In this document: piece by piece, positions 1 through 7,921 of the stretch
Layout: every line of letters begins with the position of its first letter
Position numbering within the stretch: position 1 is the stretch's first letter
Assembly: GCA_030592625.1 (NCBI GenBank)
Contig: JAUVIY010000020.1
Span: 1 to 16,634 of the forward strand
DNA from: Spirochaeta sp.
Lineage (GTDB): Bacteria; Spirochaetota; Spirochaetia; DSM-2461
DNA: 16,634 nucleotides
Direction of reading: 5' to 3'
Translations under genes and position numbers: made by a program
Notes under the pieces: generated by a model
Databases searched by the model: none
What the model was told of the DNA's origin: nothing
What the model saw: the letters and a program-made list of their open reading frames with translations, nothing else

Positions 1-170
1 ATATCGGGATTGCATCCTGGGCTGCCATACCCGTTTCCGAGACCATGGATTTCCTGGCCGGTCTTCGTTTCTACCAGCCGGTTTCCAATTTATGGACCGA
101 TGCACCCTTTGCTCACGGGATACAAATTGCGCTGACGGCATCTTTACGATTCGCCGCATTCAGCGACTAA
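1..170 (+). CDS. 3' end of a possible outer-membrane beta-barrel protein (partial)
   Basis: An open frame (first full codon at base 3) runs from the left edge to a TAA at 168-170 and gives about 55 residues. The end alternates polar and hydrophobic residues (GIQIALTASLRFAAFSD), with aromatic residues near the terminus, as in the last strand of many outer-membrane barrels. Upstream, FLAGLRFYQPVSN also reads like a beta strand. The family cannot be named from so short a piece. It ends 13 bases before the stop codon of the convergent transporter gene, leaving no room for an obvious terminator. The frame is fairly secure because it is open throughout and fits strand-like sequence; the barrel assignment is inference. 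Confidence 0.5.
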   Translation, partial: IGIASWAAIPVSETMDFLAGLRFYQPVSNLWTDAPFAHGIQIALTASLRFAAFSD

Positions 171-183
171 AAGCCGTAATTCT

Positions 184-1416
184 TTAAAATCTCACCGCCG
201 GGACGGCGCCTTCTTCTTCCTGACCGCTTTTTCGGTTGACCAGCAGCAGCAGCATGGCACCGGTTGCAGAGTCCAGAACGGCGGTCAGCATGGCTAACAG
301 TGGAAGTGCCGGAGCCAGGATGAGCCATCCATCATCAAGTCCGCGGCCGTACAGGCCGCCGAGCATCACCATTGCCGTCGCCAGTCCCCGATCCGGAGTT
401 GCCGGCAGGGTAAAAGAAATCAGAAAAGAGAAAAGAGCCGTCCAGGCGGCCTGGAAAAGGGTTATTTCAAGGCTGGAATATGAGCGGATCACCGCCAACA
501 TGCAGATGGCCGTAATCATTGCCGTACCCGCCCTGGCGAACATCATGTAAACCGGTGCGATAAGCGCCGCGCTATGCCTGGGGATGTTGAGGTTTTCTTT
601 AAGGTGCCGAGTGAGATTCCCGTAGTTGAATAACGGTGATCCGGAGATGAGCGCACCGAGAAGAGCCCCCGAAATTCCTGCCAATACCTTCCATGGTGAA
701 CGCCGTCCGCCGGCCGCCCAGAGGATCAGGGGATAAACACCCCCGATCAGTACTGTAACAATCAGAAGGATTATGCCGAGTATGGGCAGAAATCGCTGAA
801 AATCCACCACACGGCGGGATTCAATAACCACTCTGGCGGTGAGTATCATCAGCATTACGGGCAGTAGTGCCAGCATGAAGCGGTTGGCTCTGTAGAGTAT
901 GCGGGAAATGGAATCGAAAAGGTTGAATGTCGGTTCGGAAATTTCCCGGTCATGATACATATGCCAACCCAGAATGAATGCCGGTACCAGCAGGGGAAGC
1001 AGAAACGACGAATTCCCGATCAGAACCCGGAAGCTGTTCATCTGGAGTGTGTCCTGAACCAGGGTTCCTAGAGTGACGATCGGAACTTCCGGTTCGGTAC
1101 CCGGTATGACAGGAATCCGACCGAATCCGATAAGCCAGGCGATAAGTGTTCCGGTTAAAGTCAGTACAGCCGAAGCAATCAGGGCCGCAAGAGAGGAACG
1201 GCGGCACAGTGTGCCGAGCATGCCGATCCGTCTCAATCTGGTGACCGCCACCGGAAGTGAAAAGAATATCAGGGGCAATATCAGATATCGACCCAGGCGG
1301 ATAGTCAGATCCACCGCTGCGGTCAGAACTGAGGCGATGGCGTCATTTGTATTCAACAGGAATCCAACAGCCAGTCCGACTGCGATTCCTGTGAGATAAC
1401 GATATGGTGCTTTCAT
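184..1416 (-). CDS. Divergent DAACS-family (glutamate/dicarboxylate symporter-like) membrane protein
   Basis: This 410-residue, very hydrophobic protein has the layout of dicarboxylate/amino acid:cation symporters. About six N-terminal membrane segments (residues 7-235) precede an HP1-like re-entrant loop (around 245-267, ISGSPLFN), a TM7-like segment (283-310), an HP2-like loop (325-352, LPATPDRGLATAMVML) and a TM8-like segment (364-394). The binding residues of the family are changed. The TM7 motif NMDGTA appears as ARAGTA (294-299), and the TM8 stretch carrying the substrate Arg and cation ligands in GltPh is LDSATGAML (381-389). It may therefore not be a sodium-coupled acidic amino-acid carrier, and the substrate is unknown. 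The start is ATG with GAAGGA about 7 nt upstream, overlapping the stop of the preceding SDR gene, so it is probably co-translated as the last gene of the minus-strand run. Confidence 0.7.
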   Translation of the reverse strand: MKAPYRYLTGIAVGLAVGFLLNTNDAIASVLTAAVDLTIRLGRYLILPLIFFSLPVAVTRLRRIGMLGTLCRRSSLAALIASAVLTLTGTLIAWLIGFGRIPVIPGTEPEVPIVTLGTLVQDTLQMNSFRVLIGNSSFLLPLLVPAFILGWHMYHDREISEPTFNLFDSISRILYRANRFMLALLPVMLMILTARVVIESRRVVDFQRFLPILGIILLIVTVLIGGVYPLILWAAGGRRSPWKVLAGISGALLGALISGSPLFNYGNLTRHLKENLNIPRHSAALIAPVYMMFARAGTAMITAICMLAVIRSYSSLEITLFQAAWTALFSFLISFTLPATPDRGLATAMVMLGGLYGRGLDDGWLILAPALPLLAMLTAVLDSATGAMLLLLVNRKSGQEEEGAVPAVRF

Positions 1417-1427
1417 GAATTATTCCT

Positions 1428-2090
1428 TCAACTGATCGTATCGACGATGGAGGATCCGCCGAAAGGCCTGCGCCCGTCGGCATATTTGTACCACCGGCCT
1501 CGTAACTTGCCGGGTTTTTCTTCCCGCAGGCGGATGAGATTGGCCGTAAATTCCTCGGCATCGGGTGAATTGCTGATGAATCCGCAGGCCCAGAGAGAGG
1601 GGTCGGTTTCCCGGATCAGGGAACTGGAGAACCCGGTGAAAGCTCCCAGTGCCAGGGCATCAAGGGGTCCGGGGGCGCCTCCGCTGCGGTGGGGTACCAC
1701 CATGCCCAGGAATCCTCCGGAAGCTTCCAGCAGCGGGGTGATTTCCCGTACAAGAGCAACACTTCCTTTCACCGATTGCTCCAGCACGGTCTCAATATCG
1801 CCGCTGCCCACTTCAGAGAAATCCTGTACCGCAGGAAGTGACTGATGCAGCACCCAGGCGGCGTCAATTTTATCGAATCTTCTGATGATTTCCCTTATGA
1901 CGGCTTTGGTTGAGAACCAGGAAGATCGGTTCCATGTGAGGACGGTGAGATTGGGAGTGCCGGTTTCTTTTGTTTCGGTTTCTTTACCGGCGACTGGAGC
2001 TACGACCTGTGAGCCTCGTGCCAGCAGTTTTTCTATGAGTTTTCGACCTGTCAGCGATTCACTGCCGGTAACCAGCACCACCTCGTTCAT
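1428..2090 (-). CDS. SDR-fold (Rossmann) protein lacking the catalytic Tyr-Lys pair
   Basis: The 220-residue protein begins as a short-chain dehydrogenase/reductase. A beta strand (VVLVTG) leads into a nucleotide-binding turn at residues 8-15 (TGSESLTG, middle Gly replaced by Leu), followed by a helix and strand. The central part has normal SDR layout, including a conserved-looking stretch GFSSSLIRE (153-161). Where the family has Tyr-x3-Lys, the sequence reads Asp144-x3-Leu148, so classical oxidoreductase chemistry is unlikely. A role as NAD(P) sensor, scaffold or atypical enzyme is possible but unproven. It lies 32 nt after the GH13 gene and 11 nt before the transporter gene. A GGAGGAG sequence lies 16 nt before the ATG, farther than usual; an in-frame TAG just upstream rules out a longer form from a nearby start. 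Confidence 0.7.
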   Translation of the reverse strand: MNEVVLVTGSESLTGRKLIEKLLARGSQVVAPVAGKETETKETGTPNLTVLTWNRSSWFSTKAVIREIIRRFDKIDAAWVLHQSLPAVQDFSEVGSGDIETVLEQSVKGSVALVREITPLLEASGGFLGMVVPHRSGGAPGPLDALALGAFTGFSSSLIRETDPSLWACGFISNSPDAEEFTANLIRLREEKPGKLRGRWYKYADGRRPFGGSSIVDTIS

Positions 2091-2122
2091 GGGCGTAGTC
2101 TACTTTCTCCTCCGACGGGCCG

Positions 2123-5100
2123 TCAACGAGCGGCGCCAAGAAGACGATCAACATGGTAATCGGCTGTCCTGTCGGCTCGGTACCATTTTTTCAAAATAGC
2201 TTTCAGGGCTCGGGATCTCCTGCGTCGTTTCCGGCCGGAATCCGTATCGGCGGCGGCGGTGAGTACCAGAGATCGGACGGCATCATTCCAGCCTTCCCGT
2301 TTATACCAGAGGACACCGTCCCAGTCGTTAATCCCGCAGGTTTCCCGTACCAGGTGGTTGGCCATCAGGTTGGAAAGGGCTTCGCCGGATTTCGGGAGAT
2401 TCTCCATCCATGATCCGGCCGACAATGCGGTTTTAAGAGGCTGTATGATTCCATCATTTCCTTCAGGGAGGCGGCCTTGTCTAAGCCATTTCTCCAATCC
2501 CCAGGTATCCCAGACCTCCATGGGTGGCTTGTCGGATACCAGGGTCGCAAGTGAGGCCAGAATACTCCAGGCAGCAAGGAGTACCGCCTCATCCCATTCC
2601 GGAGGCACATGTTTCATCCTCCGGCGGACTCCACCGTCGAAAAAGCGCCACAGTCCGGCAGATCCGGCCAAACGTATCCTGATGAGCTTTGTTGTCTCAT
2701 CGAGGGTGACACCTGACGTCCCGGGCCTTTCGGACTCCCCGATCCCTTCGATCAGTTCGCTGTGTCGCTTTGCCAGGAGCGTGAGCTGTACTGAGCTGTC
2801 GTTACCGACATCCGGTCGCCTGCCACGGCGAATTGATTCAGCCAGACGGGCGATGATATTCTCTGTAATAATGTTTCCCAGCACCGTATGAATGGGGCGG
2901 AGACGAATTTCGGCGCCGGCCGCGTCCGGATCCGGGATCCCGGCACCGGCCAATTCCGCCGCCAGTTTTCCCCAGAGCCCATCGGCGGTTTCTTTCTCGA
3001 TACGGAAATCCATGAAGGCTTGCCTGCCGAAACCATCAATTATTACCGATAAGCCCTCGTTCCTGAGGCTGCCCACAGAACGGAGATACCAGAATCCGCC
3101 GATATGATCCCGCATGAGAAGCCAGTCGTCATCGTCAGTATCGCCAAGACCCAATGCCGTCTCAAGGTTTTCGTTCAGGATTTTCATATCTCCGATATTC
3201 ACAGGTGCCGCACGGCGAATCGTACCGGTTGCTCTTTCGAAGGCGTTGTTGACGATTACCAGCGCCCGGTCAACACCGTCGGAATTGGAATAGGCGAAGA
3301 CGTTTTCGTTGATGCCGTCACTACCGACAAGGTCGTAGAGTCGGAAAGACGGAGCCCCGGCGAAGAGGGATCGGCGGGACAGCAGGGGGAAAATCTCCCG
3401 TTCGTGCCGTGTAACGAGATGGAAGTTCGGCTGTTCGTCCTTGTAGGCCCGGACATATTCCATGCCGTACTTTTCCGACAGACCTTCGATCTGGCCGTGA
3501 CCGAACATGGGAAGACCCGGAAGAGTGGCCAGCAGTGTACATGCGGCGAAGTACCGGTCGTCATCACCGAACTGATCGACGGCGGTTTCTTCATCCGGAT
3601 TGTTCATGAAGTTGACAAAACGCTGCAGTATACCGGGATCGAATGCCAGGGTTTCCTTGATTATGTCCCGGTATTCGTCGTTTTTCTGATCCCGGAGCAT
3701 GTTCATAAAGGCTGAGTTGTAGACCCGGTGCATGCCAAGAACTCTGACAAAGTATCCCTCCATCATCCAGAAGGCTTCGGCCAGCAGCAGGGTACCCGGT
3801 ACTTCCGAGGAAACCCGGTCCACGACTTCCCGCCAGAATTCTACAGGACAGGCCGCAATGAAATCTTCGTCCGAGAGGGCGTACTCCGAGCGCGAGGGTA
3901 TGGCTCCTCCGGAGCCCGGGGCGGGGAACCAGAGCCGGCGGATGTGCTTGCGGGCCAGTACCATTGCGGCGTCGAAGCGTATGATGGAAAAATTCCGGGC
4001 CACATGAAGAATGTCCTGAATCACAGCTTCCCGGGCTTCGGGATTCAGAAAATTTATCTGCGCGGTATCGTTCCAGGGCATGGTGGTGCCGTCGTTGCCG
4101 TGGTAAACGTACCTGGTATTTCCAGTGCTGTTGTCTGTTCTCCGAAAGACGACGGCCGCATCGCTACGATCCCAGTAATGATCTTCCAGCCGGATATCCA
4201 CCGATCCGTCTTCCGACAGGTTATCGGAATTGAAACCGTAGGCCGGGTAGGGACATTCGTCGGCGCTCAGGAGCCGTTCCGGATAATGTCTCACCCAGTC
4301 GGAGTCCAGCCCCACGTGATTGGGCACCATGTCGCTGGAAAGCCGGATTCCATGTGCTTCGGCCCGCCCCCTCAGATTCTCCAAGGCACCCCAGCCACCG
4401 AGCTCTCCGGCGATATCGTACCCGTAGAGGGAGTATGCCGAGGCAGCGGCTTCCGGGTTTCCCATTCGCCGCTTGATTTCCCGGCTGGCATTACTGCGTT
4501 CCCAGAGTCCGATGAGCCAGAGGGCGTTGAAACCCCGGGAAGAAAGGAGGGCAAGCTCTTCGTCGGGAACGGCGTCCAGGGTCTGTATCTGACGGCCGTG
4601 GATCTTTGAAAGCTGTGCCAGCCAGACCAGGACGTTTTTTGCCAGCATCACGACATGAGGCATCCAGTCATCGTCGCTGCTGAATCGTGCCGTTTCATCC
4701 AGATCGGAGAATCCCGGGCGCTGTACCGGTCCCGGGCCTCCGAACCGGGGACGTGTCTCTTCTTCTATCATGTCCAGGGCACCGACGAGTCCGGCGGCCC
4801 AATCTCCCAGTATGGCGCCCCAGCGTGTGAGAATGTAGAGCAGTTGGTCTTTCACCGAATTCGGGGCCGCCTGAACAGGTTTTCTCAAAGTGGCCAGGGG
4901 AGGCGCCTCTTCAGGTTTCCGGGGCGCCCTATCCGTATCGGTGCCTTCGATACTCTTCCATAAGGCGGCGATTTTTTCGTTGCCGCCGAATTTACCGCCG
5001 GATTCCGGATCGATGAATAATCCCCGAAAGGGAGAGAAGGCCGGATCGTCGGCAGACAGGGAAACAAGCGTCCATCGGTTAAGGACGGTTTCACGGCCGT

Positions 5101-5512
5101 TCAAGGGGCCGCTATCATTTTTCAGGGCCTCCCCCGGGGAACTGCGTCCGTGCCACAGTTCTTCGCCGGGAAATCCCTTGATGATTTCAATCAGGGCTGC
5201 ATCCCGGTCTTCGGCGGTCATATCGTTCTCGATGGCGGTGAGAGCCCCTTTCTCATAAGGATCCGGACTCTTGGCAAAGTGCTCCAGGAGGAGGCGCCAG
5301 GCCGTGATGATATAGGCGGCTCCGAACAGGTCCGAGGCCGGGGGAGCGGCCTCAGGCTCGAGCTTTTCATAAAGAACAGCCAGTTCCCTCGCTTCCTTCC
5401 GGGACCGGATTATCAGGGATCCCCGAGTATCGTAGCGCTCATCTGAGAGGTTCAGCTTTTTTCGGGCATTCCTGCTTAATGGAATGGATGGAACGGAACT
5501 GGACTTGATCAT
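2123..5512 (-). CDS. Large GH13 (alpha-amylase family) glycoside hydrolase/transferase
   Basis: This 1129-residue protein has a central GH13 (beta/alpha)8 domain at about residues 310-760. Visible motifs are region I DMVPNH (394-399), region II IIRFDAAM with probable nucleophile Asp514 and its partner Arg512, region III LLLAEAF with acid/base Glu579, and region IV FMNNPDE with Asp640. Region IV normally reads NHD; here His is replaced by Pro. All three catalytic carboxylates are present, so it should act on alpha-glucans, though hydrolysis versus transfer cannot be told. Roughly 300 residues before and 370 after the barrel match nothing I recognise. The C-terminal part looks mostly helical and ends very basic (RKRRRRSRALK). 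No signal peptide is seen, so it is probably cytoplasmic. GAGAGG lies about 7 nt before the ATG. MalQ is encoded upstream on the same strand, suggesting joint glucan metabolism. Confidence 0.85.
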   Translation of the reverse strand: MIKSSSVPSIPLSRNARKKLNLSDERYDTRGSLIIRSRKEARELAVLYEKLEPEAAPPASDLFGAAYIITAWRLLLEHFAKSPDPYEKGALTAIENDMTAEDRDAALIEIIKGFPGEELWHGRSSPGEALKNDSGPLNGRETVLNRWTLVSLSADDPAFSPFRGLFIDPESGGKFGGNEKIAALWKSIEGTDTDRAPRKPEEAPPLATLRKPVQAAPNSVKDQLLYILTRWGAILGDWAAGLVGALDMIEEETRPRFGGPGPVQRPGFSDLDETARFSSDDDWMPHVVMLAKNVLVWLAQLSKIHGRQIQTLDAVPDEELALLSSRGFNALWLIGLWERSNASREIKRRMGNPEAAASAYSLYGYDIAGELGGWGALENLRGRAEAHGIRLSSDMVPNHVGLDSDWVRHYPERLLSADECPYPAYGFNSDNLSEDGSVDIRLEDHYWDRSDAAVVFRRTDNSTGNTRYVYHGNDGTTMPWNDTAQINFLNPEAREAVIQDILHVARNFSIIRFDAAMVLARKHIRRLWFPAPGSGGAIPSRSEYALSDEDFIAACPVEFWREVVDRVSSEVPGTLLLAEAFWMMEGYFVRVLGMHRVYNSAFMNMLRDQKNDEYRDIIKETLAFDPGILQRFVNFMNNPDEETAVDQFGDDDRYFAACTLLATLPGLPMFGHGQIEGLSEKYGMEYVRAYKDEQPNFHLVTRHEREIFPLLSRRSLFAGAPSFRLYDLVGSDGINENVFAYSNSDGVDRALVIVNNAFERATGTIRRAAPVNIGDMKILNENLETALGLGDTDDDDWLLMRDHIGGFWYLRSVGSLRNEGLSVIIDGFGRQAFMDFRIEKETADGLWGKLAAELAGAGIPDPDAAGAEIRLRPIHTVLGNIITENIIARLAESIRRGRRPDVGNDSSVQLTLLAKRHSELIEGIGESERPGTSGVTLDETTKLIRIRLAGSAGLWRFFDGGVRRRMKHVPPEWDEAVLLAAWSILASLATLVSDKPPMEVWDTWGLEKWLRQGRLPEGNDGIIQPLKTALSAGSWMENLPKSGEALSNLMANHLVRETCGINDWDGVLWYKREGWNDAVRSLVLTAAADTDSGRKRRRRSRALKAILKKWYRADRTADYHVDRLLGAAR

Positions 5513-5663
5513 GTTATACCTCTCATGTCACTAGTGTTCTGTAATTTCATTCACGAACATACAATTAAATACCGTTGAATATCGTGCGGGACTCGGCATG
5601 GAGGCTCGGCTCCGACGAACTTCGGGGTGTTTGTCTCCACGATTCCGGGTAACTCCACAATAT

Positions 5664-5703
5664 TACCTTTTTATAGCAGGGCGAAACAAAGGTATTTTCG
5701 CCC
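5664..5703 (-). other. Predicted H-type RNA pseudoknot
   Basis: On the minus strand, GGGCGAAA (5703-5696) pairs perfectly with TTTCGCCC (5686-5679). The 9-nt loop between them holds TACCTTT (5694-5688), which is the exact complement of AAAGGTA (5670-5664) downstream. The order gives stem 1 of 8 bp, stem 2 of 7 bp, one-base junctions, and an 8-nt linker (TGCTATAA) that crosses stem 1, which suits a classic H-type pseudoknot. Read on the plus strand, the linker lengths would be unfavourable, so an RNA made in the malQ-to-GH13 direction is more likely. Pairings are seen directly; folding and function are inference. Confidence 0.45.
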
Positions 5704-5727
5704 AGGAGGCTGCGAGTCTCGCCTCCT
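5704..5727 (-). repeat. Inverted repeat (7-bp stem, 10-nt loop) abutting the pseudoknot
   Basis: AGGAGGC (5704-5710) and GCCTCCT (5721-5727) are perfect complements. The stem ends at the base next to the pseudoknot's first stem (5703), so the two helices could stack end to end. The loop also contains GCGAG/CTCGC, another small palindrome that competes with the outer stem. Confidence 0.6.
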
Positions 5728-5813
5728 ATTCCCGCTGCGGTGTTGGCAAAATACTCATATAGCCTGGTTGCAAGCTGCGGGGTATGAAACCATTCTTTCC
5801 CGGCACTCGCTCG

Positions 5814-5833
5814 GAAATACCCGAGGGTATTTC
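5814..5833 (-). repeat. Perfect hairpin GAAATACC-CTCG-GGTATTTC
   Basis: GAAATACCC (5814-5822) and GGGTATTTC (5825-5833) are perfect complements around GA. In practice this is an 8-bp stem with a 4-nt loop (CGAG on plus, CTCG on minus). It starts about 60 nt after the malQ stop. No T-run follows on the minus strand, so it could be an mRNA-stabilising or processing structure rather than a terminator; the role is unknown. Confidence 0.6.
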
Positions 5834-5893
5834 TCTCGCATTTAGGGTCGTACCGCAGCGCAGCGAGGAACGATCCCGGCATACGTTTGGGAA

Positions 5894-7897
5894 TCATCTC
5901 GAAAGCCCAAAGTCCGACAGACTCCCGGCGATTCTCTTTCTTCTACCGCACAGGGCTTTTATTTCGAGGGTCAGTTCGTGGCGTTCCATCAGGTCTTCGA
6001 GGCTTGTCTTCATGCGCCAGGTCCAGTTGTTCTCCTGAACCGTACCGGGAAGATTGATGCGCTCGGCTTCGGGATTAACGGTGACGCAGTGAGGATCCAG
6101 AGCCAGCAGATCCTGTATCGGATAAGCGGTTATCAGTGAGGCGGAAGCCTGCAGGCCTTCGAGGACCTTTTTTACTCCGCCGGTACCCGACAGATCGGCA
6201 TCCTCCGCCAGTCCCAGGGCCTGACGCAGTTCCCGATCTTCCCGGGCCTCTTGGGCCAGCCATCCCCGAAGTGTCGTGGAATCATGTACCGAACTGGTGG
6301 TAACCGAAAGTTCAGGGTATTGGTTGAAGGGAATATAGGGCTGACCCGGTTCATCCCATTCCCGGGCCCAGCGGGTGACTTTCAGCCCGAGAATTCCAAG
6401 ATCAGCCAGGACTCCGGGAACCGAAGGTGGGATGGAGCCCAGATCTTCGGCACAAACCAGCATGCTGCCGCCCCTCTTCATCATGCCCAGCAGCTCACGG
6501 CCGGTTTCTTCCCACAGGGCCCTCGAGGCTTCTTCGGTCCTGTGAAAGAGCTCGTTCAGAGCATCACGTTCGCCGTCGGAGAGGCTCTTCCAGCCCCGGG
6601 TATTTTGATAGTTCAGGGAGGGCAGCCAGGAATCGTCACCGATGGCGAGAAAGGTTCGGTTTCTCAGGGCCTGGAGGAACCGGTCTTTGGCTTTATCGCT
6701 CAGGGTGGAGGCTGCTACCTCTTTTTCGGTGGGACCGTCGAGGTGAGTGCGCCAGAGGTCATCCAAACCAACTTGTTCCAGCATGGCTTGAACCGCAGCT
6801 GCCTCTTCCCCGAAGGTTTCACGGAGTTCCTCGCCTGGAAAATGGGCCCGTGATAACCACGTGATACGTCCATCATCCCATCCCAGGGCTTCAAAGTTGT
6901 GACGTGTGATAGAGACCGAGGGCTCGAAATAACCGTTCAATGCCGAAATATCGTCTTCTGGTACGGCCCAGATGCGGAAGAAGCCAAGGACGTGATCGAT
7001 GCGGTAGGCATGATAGAATTTGGCGGCCTGGTTCAGCCTGCTGCGCCACCAGTGGAAGTCGTTTTGACGTTGATGGTTCCAATTGTAGGTGGGAAAGCCC
7101 CAGTTCTGTCCTCCCGGGGAGCCGGCGTCGGGGGGGGAACCGGCCCGAAGATTCAAGTGGAAATTGGACCGTTCGGCCCAGACATCGGCGCTGTCGTCAT
7201 TGATGAGAATGGGTATATCACCTTTAAGGGCGATACCCAGCAAATCGAGTTCTTCCGACGCTGCCTTGAACTGGGATTCCAGGCGCCACTGAAGCCAGAC
7301 CCAGAATGCGGCTTCCTTTTTCCGTTTCTTCCAGAGTTCAGCCAGATCCCTGTCACTCGGATCACGATGGGATTCCCACTCAAGCCAGGATTTCAGGCTG
7401 TTTTCTTCCTTGAGCAATGAGAACAGGGCGTAGCTCTTCACCCAGGGATTGGCCTTTTCCCATTTTCCCGACTCCCTGATGTCCGAGGCCGAGGCGCCAT
7501 TCCACAGGGATCGGAGAATACGCATTTTTCCTGTGAGAACCGCGTTGAAGTCGATATTTCCGGTTTCGGACAGGGAAGATTCCAGGCCGGCTTTGAGAGC
7601 TTTGATATCCTCCGGGATACCACCGGAGGATTTCCCTGCCGCCGCCTCGGGGAAATCCTCCAGTCTGGCATAAACCGGGTGGAGGGCAAAGGCGCTCAGG
7701 GCACTGTAGGGAGACCGTTCGAATCCCGTGTCGTTCACCGGAAGAATCTGAATGAGTTGGATACCGGAAGAGGCGGCCCAGCGACCCAGGGTCGGCAGGT
7801 CGGCAAATTCCCCGATTCCGATACTCTTACTGCTCTTCAGAGCCGATAAGGGTACGACGATTCCGGTGATAGGGTGTTTGAATCCCGGGAATTGCAT
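5894..7897 (-). CDS. malQ: 4-alpha-glucanotransferase (amylomaltase, GH77)
   Basis: The enzyme moves alpha-1,4-glucan segments between maltodextrins in the cytoplasm. The 667-residue product is close to the length of long MalQ proteins such as E. coli's. Family landmarks are LPVNDTGFERSPYSALSAF (52-70), substrate-site WGFPTYNW (266-273), YRIDH with nucleophile Asp301, CAEDLG with acid/base Glu484, SVHDSTTLRGW with the third carboxylate Asp539, and near the C-terminus NLPGT and NNW (615-625). All catalytic residues are present. The ATG has GGAGG 5 nt upstream and lies 24 nt after the BFN/UVR gene. Codons for Ser-Pro-Pro near residue 254 form a run of eight C on the coding strand (7130-7137), a possible slippage site. 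The GH13 enzyme downstream would supply or use the same glucans. Confidence 0.95.
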   Translation of the reverse strand: MQFPGFKHPITGIVVPLSALKSSKSIGIGEFADLPTLGRWAASSGIQLIQILPVNDTGFERSPYSALSAFALHPVYARLEDFPEAAAGKSSGGIPEDIKALKAGLESSLSETGNIDFNAVLTGKMRILRSLWNGASASDIRESGKWEKANPWVKSYALFSLLKEENSLKSWLEWESHRDPSDRDLAELWKKRKKEAAFWVWLQWRLESQFKAASEELDLLGIALKGDIPILINDDSADVWAERSNFHLNLRAGSPPDAGSPGGQNWGFPTYNWNHQRQNDFHWWRSRLNQAAKFYHAYRIDHVLGFFRIWAVPEDDISALNGYFEPSVSITRHNFEALGWDDGRITWLSRAHFPGEELRETFGEEAAAVQAMLEQVGLDDLWRTHLDGPTEKEVAASTLSDKAKDRFLQALRNRTFLAIGDDSWLPSLNYQNTRGWKSLSDGERDALNELFHRTEEASRALWEETGRELLGMMKRGGSMLVCAEDLGSIPPSVPGVLADLGILGLKVTRWAREWDEPGQPYIPFNQYPELSVTTSSVHDSTTLRGWLAQEAREDRELRQALGLAEDADLSGTGGVKKVLEGLQASASLITAYPIQDLLALDPHCVTVNPEAERINLPGTVQENNWTWRMKTSLEDLMERHELTLEIKALCGRRKRIAGSLSDFGLSR

Positions 7898-7921
7898 GAG
7901 AGCCTCCAGACCAATTATCGT

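Larger units (their letters stand above)
5513..5893 (-). other. Inverted-repeat-rich gap between malQ and the GH13 gene
   Basis: This 381-nt gap holds no gene I can support but has several strong inverted repeats (5664-5703, 5704-5727, 5814-5833) and smaller repeated words, such as two GCTGCGG copies (5734-5740, 5775-5781) matched by a CCGCAGC (5853-5859). A 110-codon frame on the minus strand (5565-5897) starts with an ATGA overlap on the malQ stop. Its product has no recognisable domain, and the hairpins run through it. It may be a chance frame through a structured RNA or dispersed repeat. No T-run follows any hairpin on the minus strand, so none is an obvious intrinsic terminator. The part nearest GH13 (5521-5580) is AT-rich and could hold a promoter, but I found no convincing pair of boxes. 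Confidence 0.55.

Noticed and set aside
3104..4609. Two long plus-strand frames (203 and 293 codons) opposite the GH13 gene
   Set aside because: The GH13 frame carries all catalytic motifs across this stretch; the antisense products show no domain and arise from GC-rich codon bias.
5565..5897. A 110-codon minus-strand ORF with an ATGA overlap on the malQ stop
   Set aside because: Not called as a gene because its product has no recognisable domain and it runs through strong hairpins; described as part of the structured gap, and left open pending conservation data.
6251..7420. Plus-strand frames of 200 and 173 codons opposite malQ
   Set aside because: They lie fully opposite conserved MalQ motifs and have low-complexity products.
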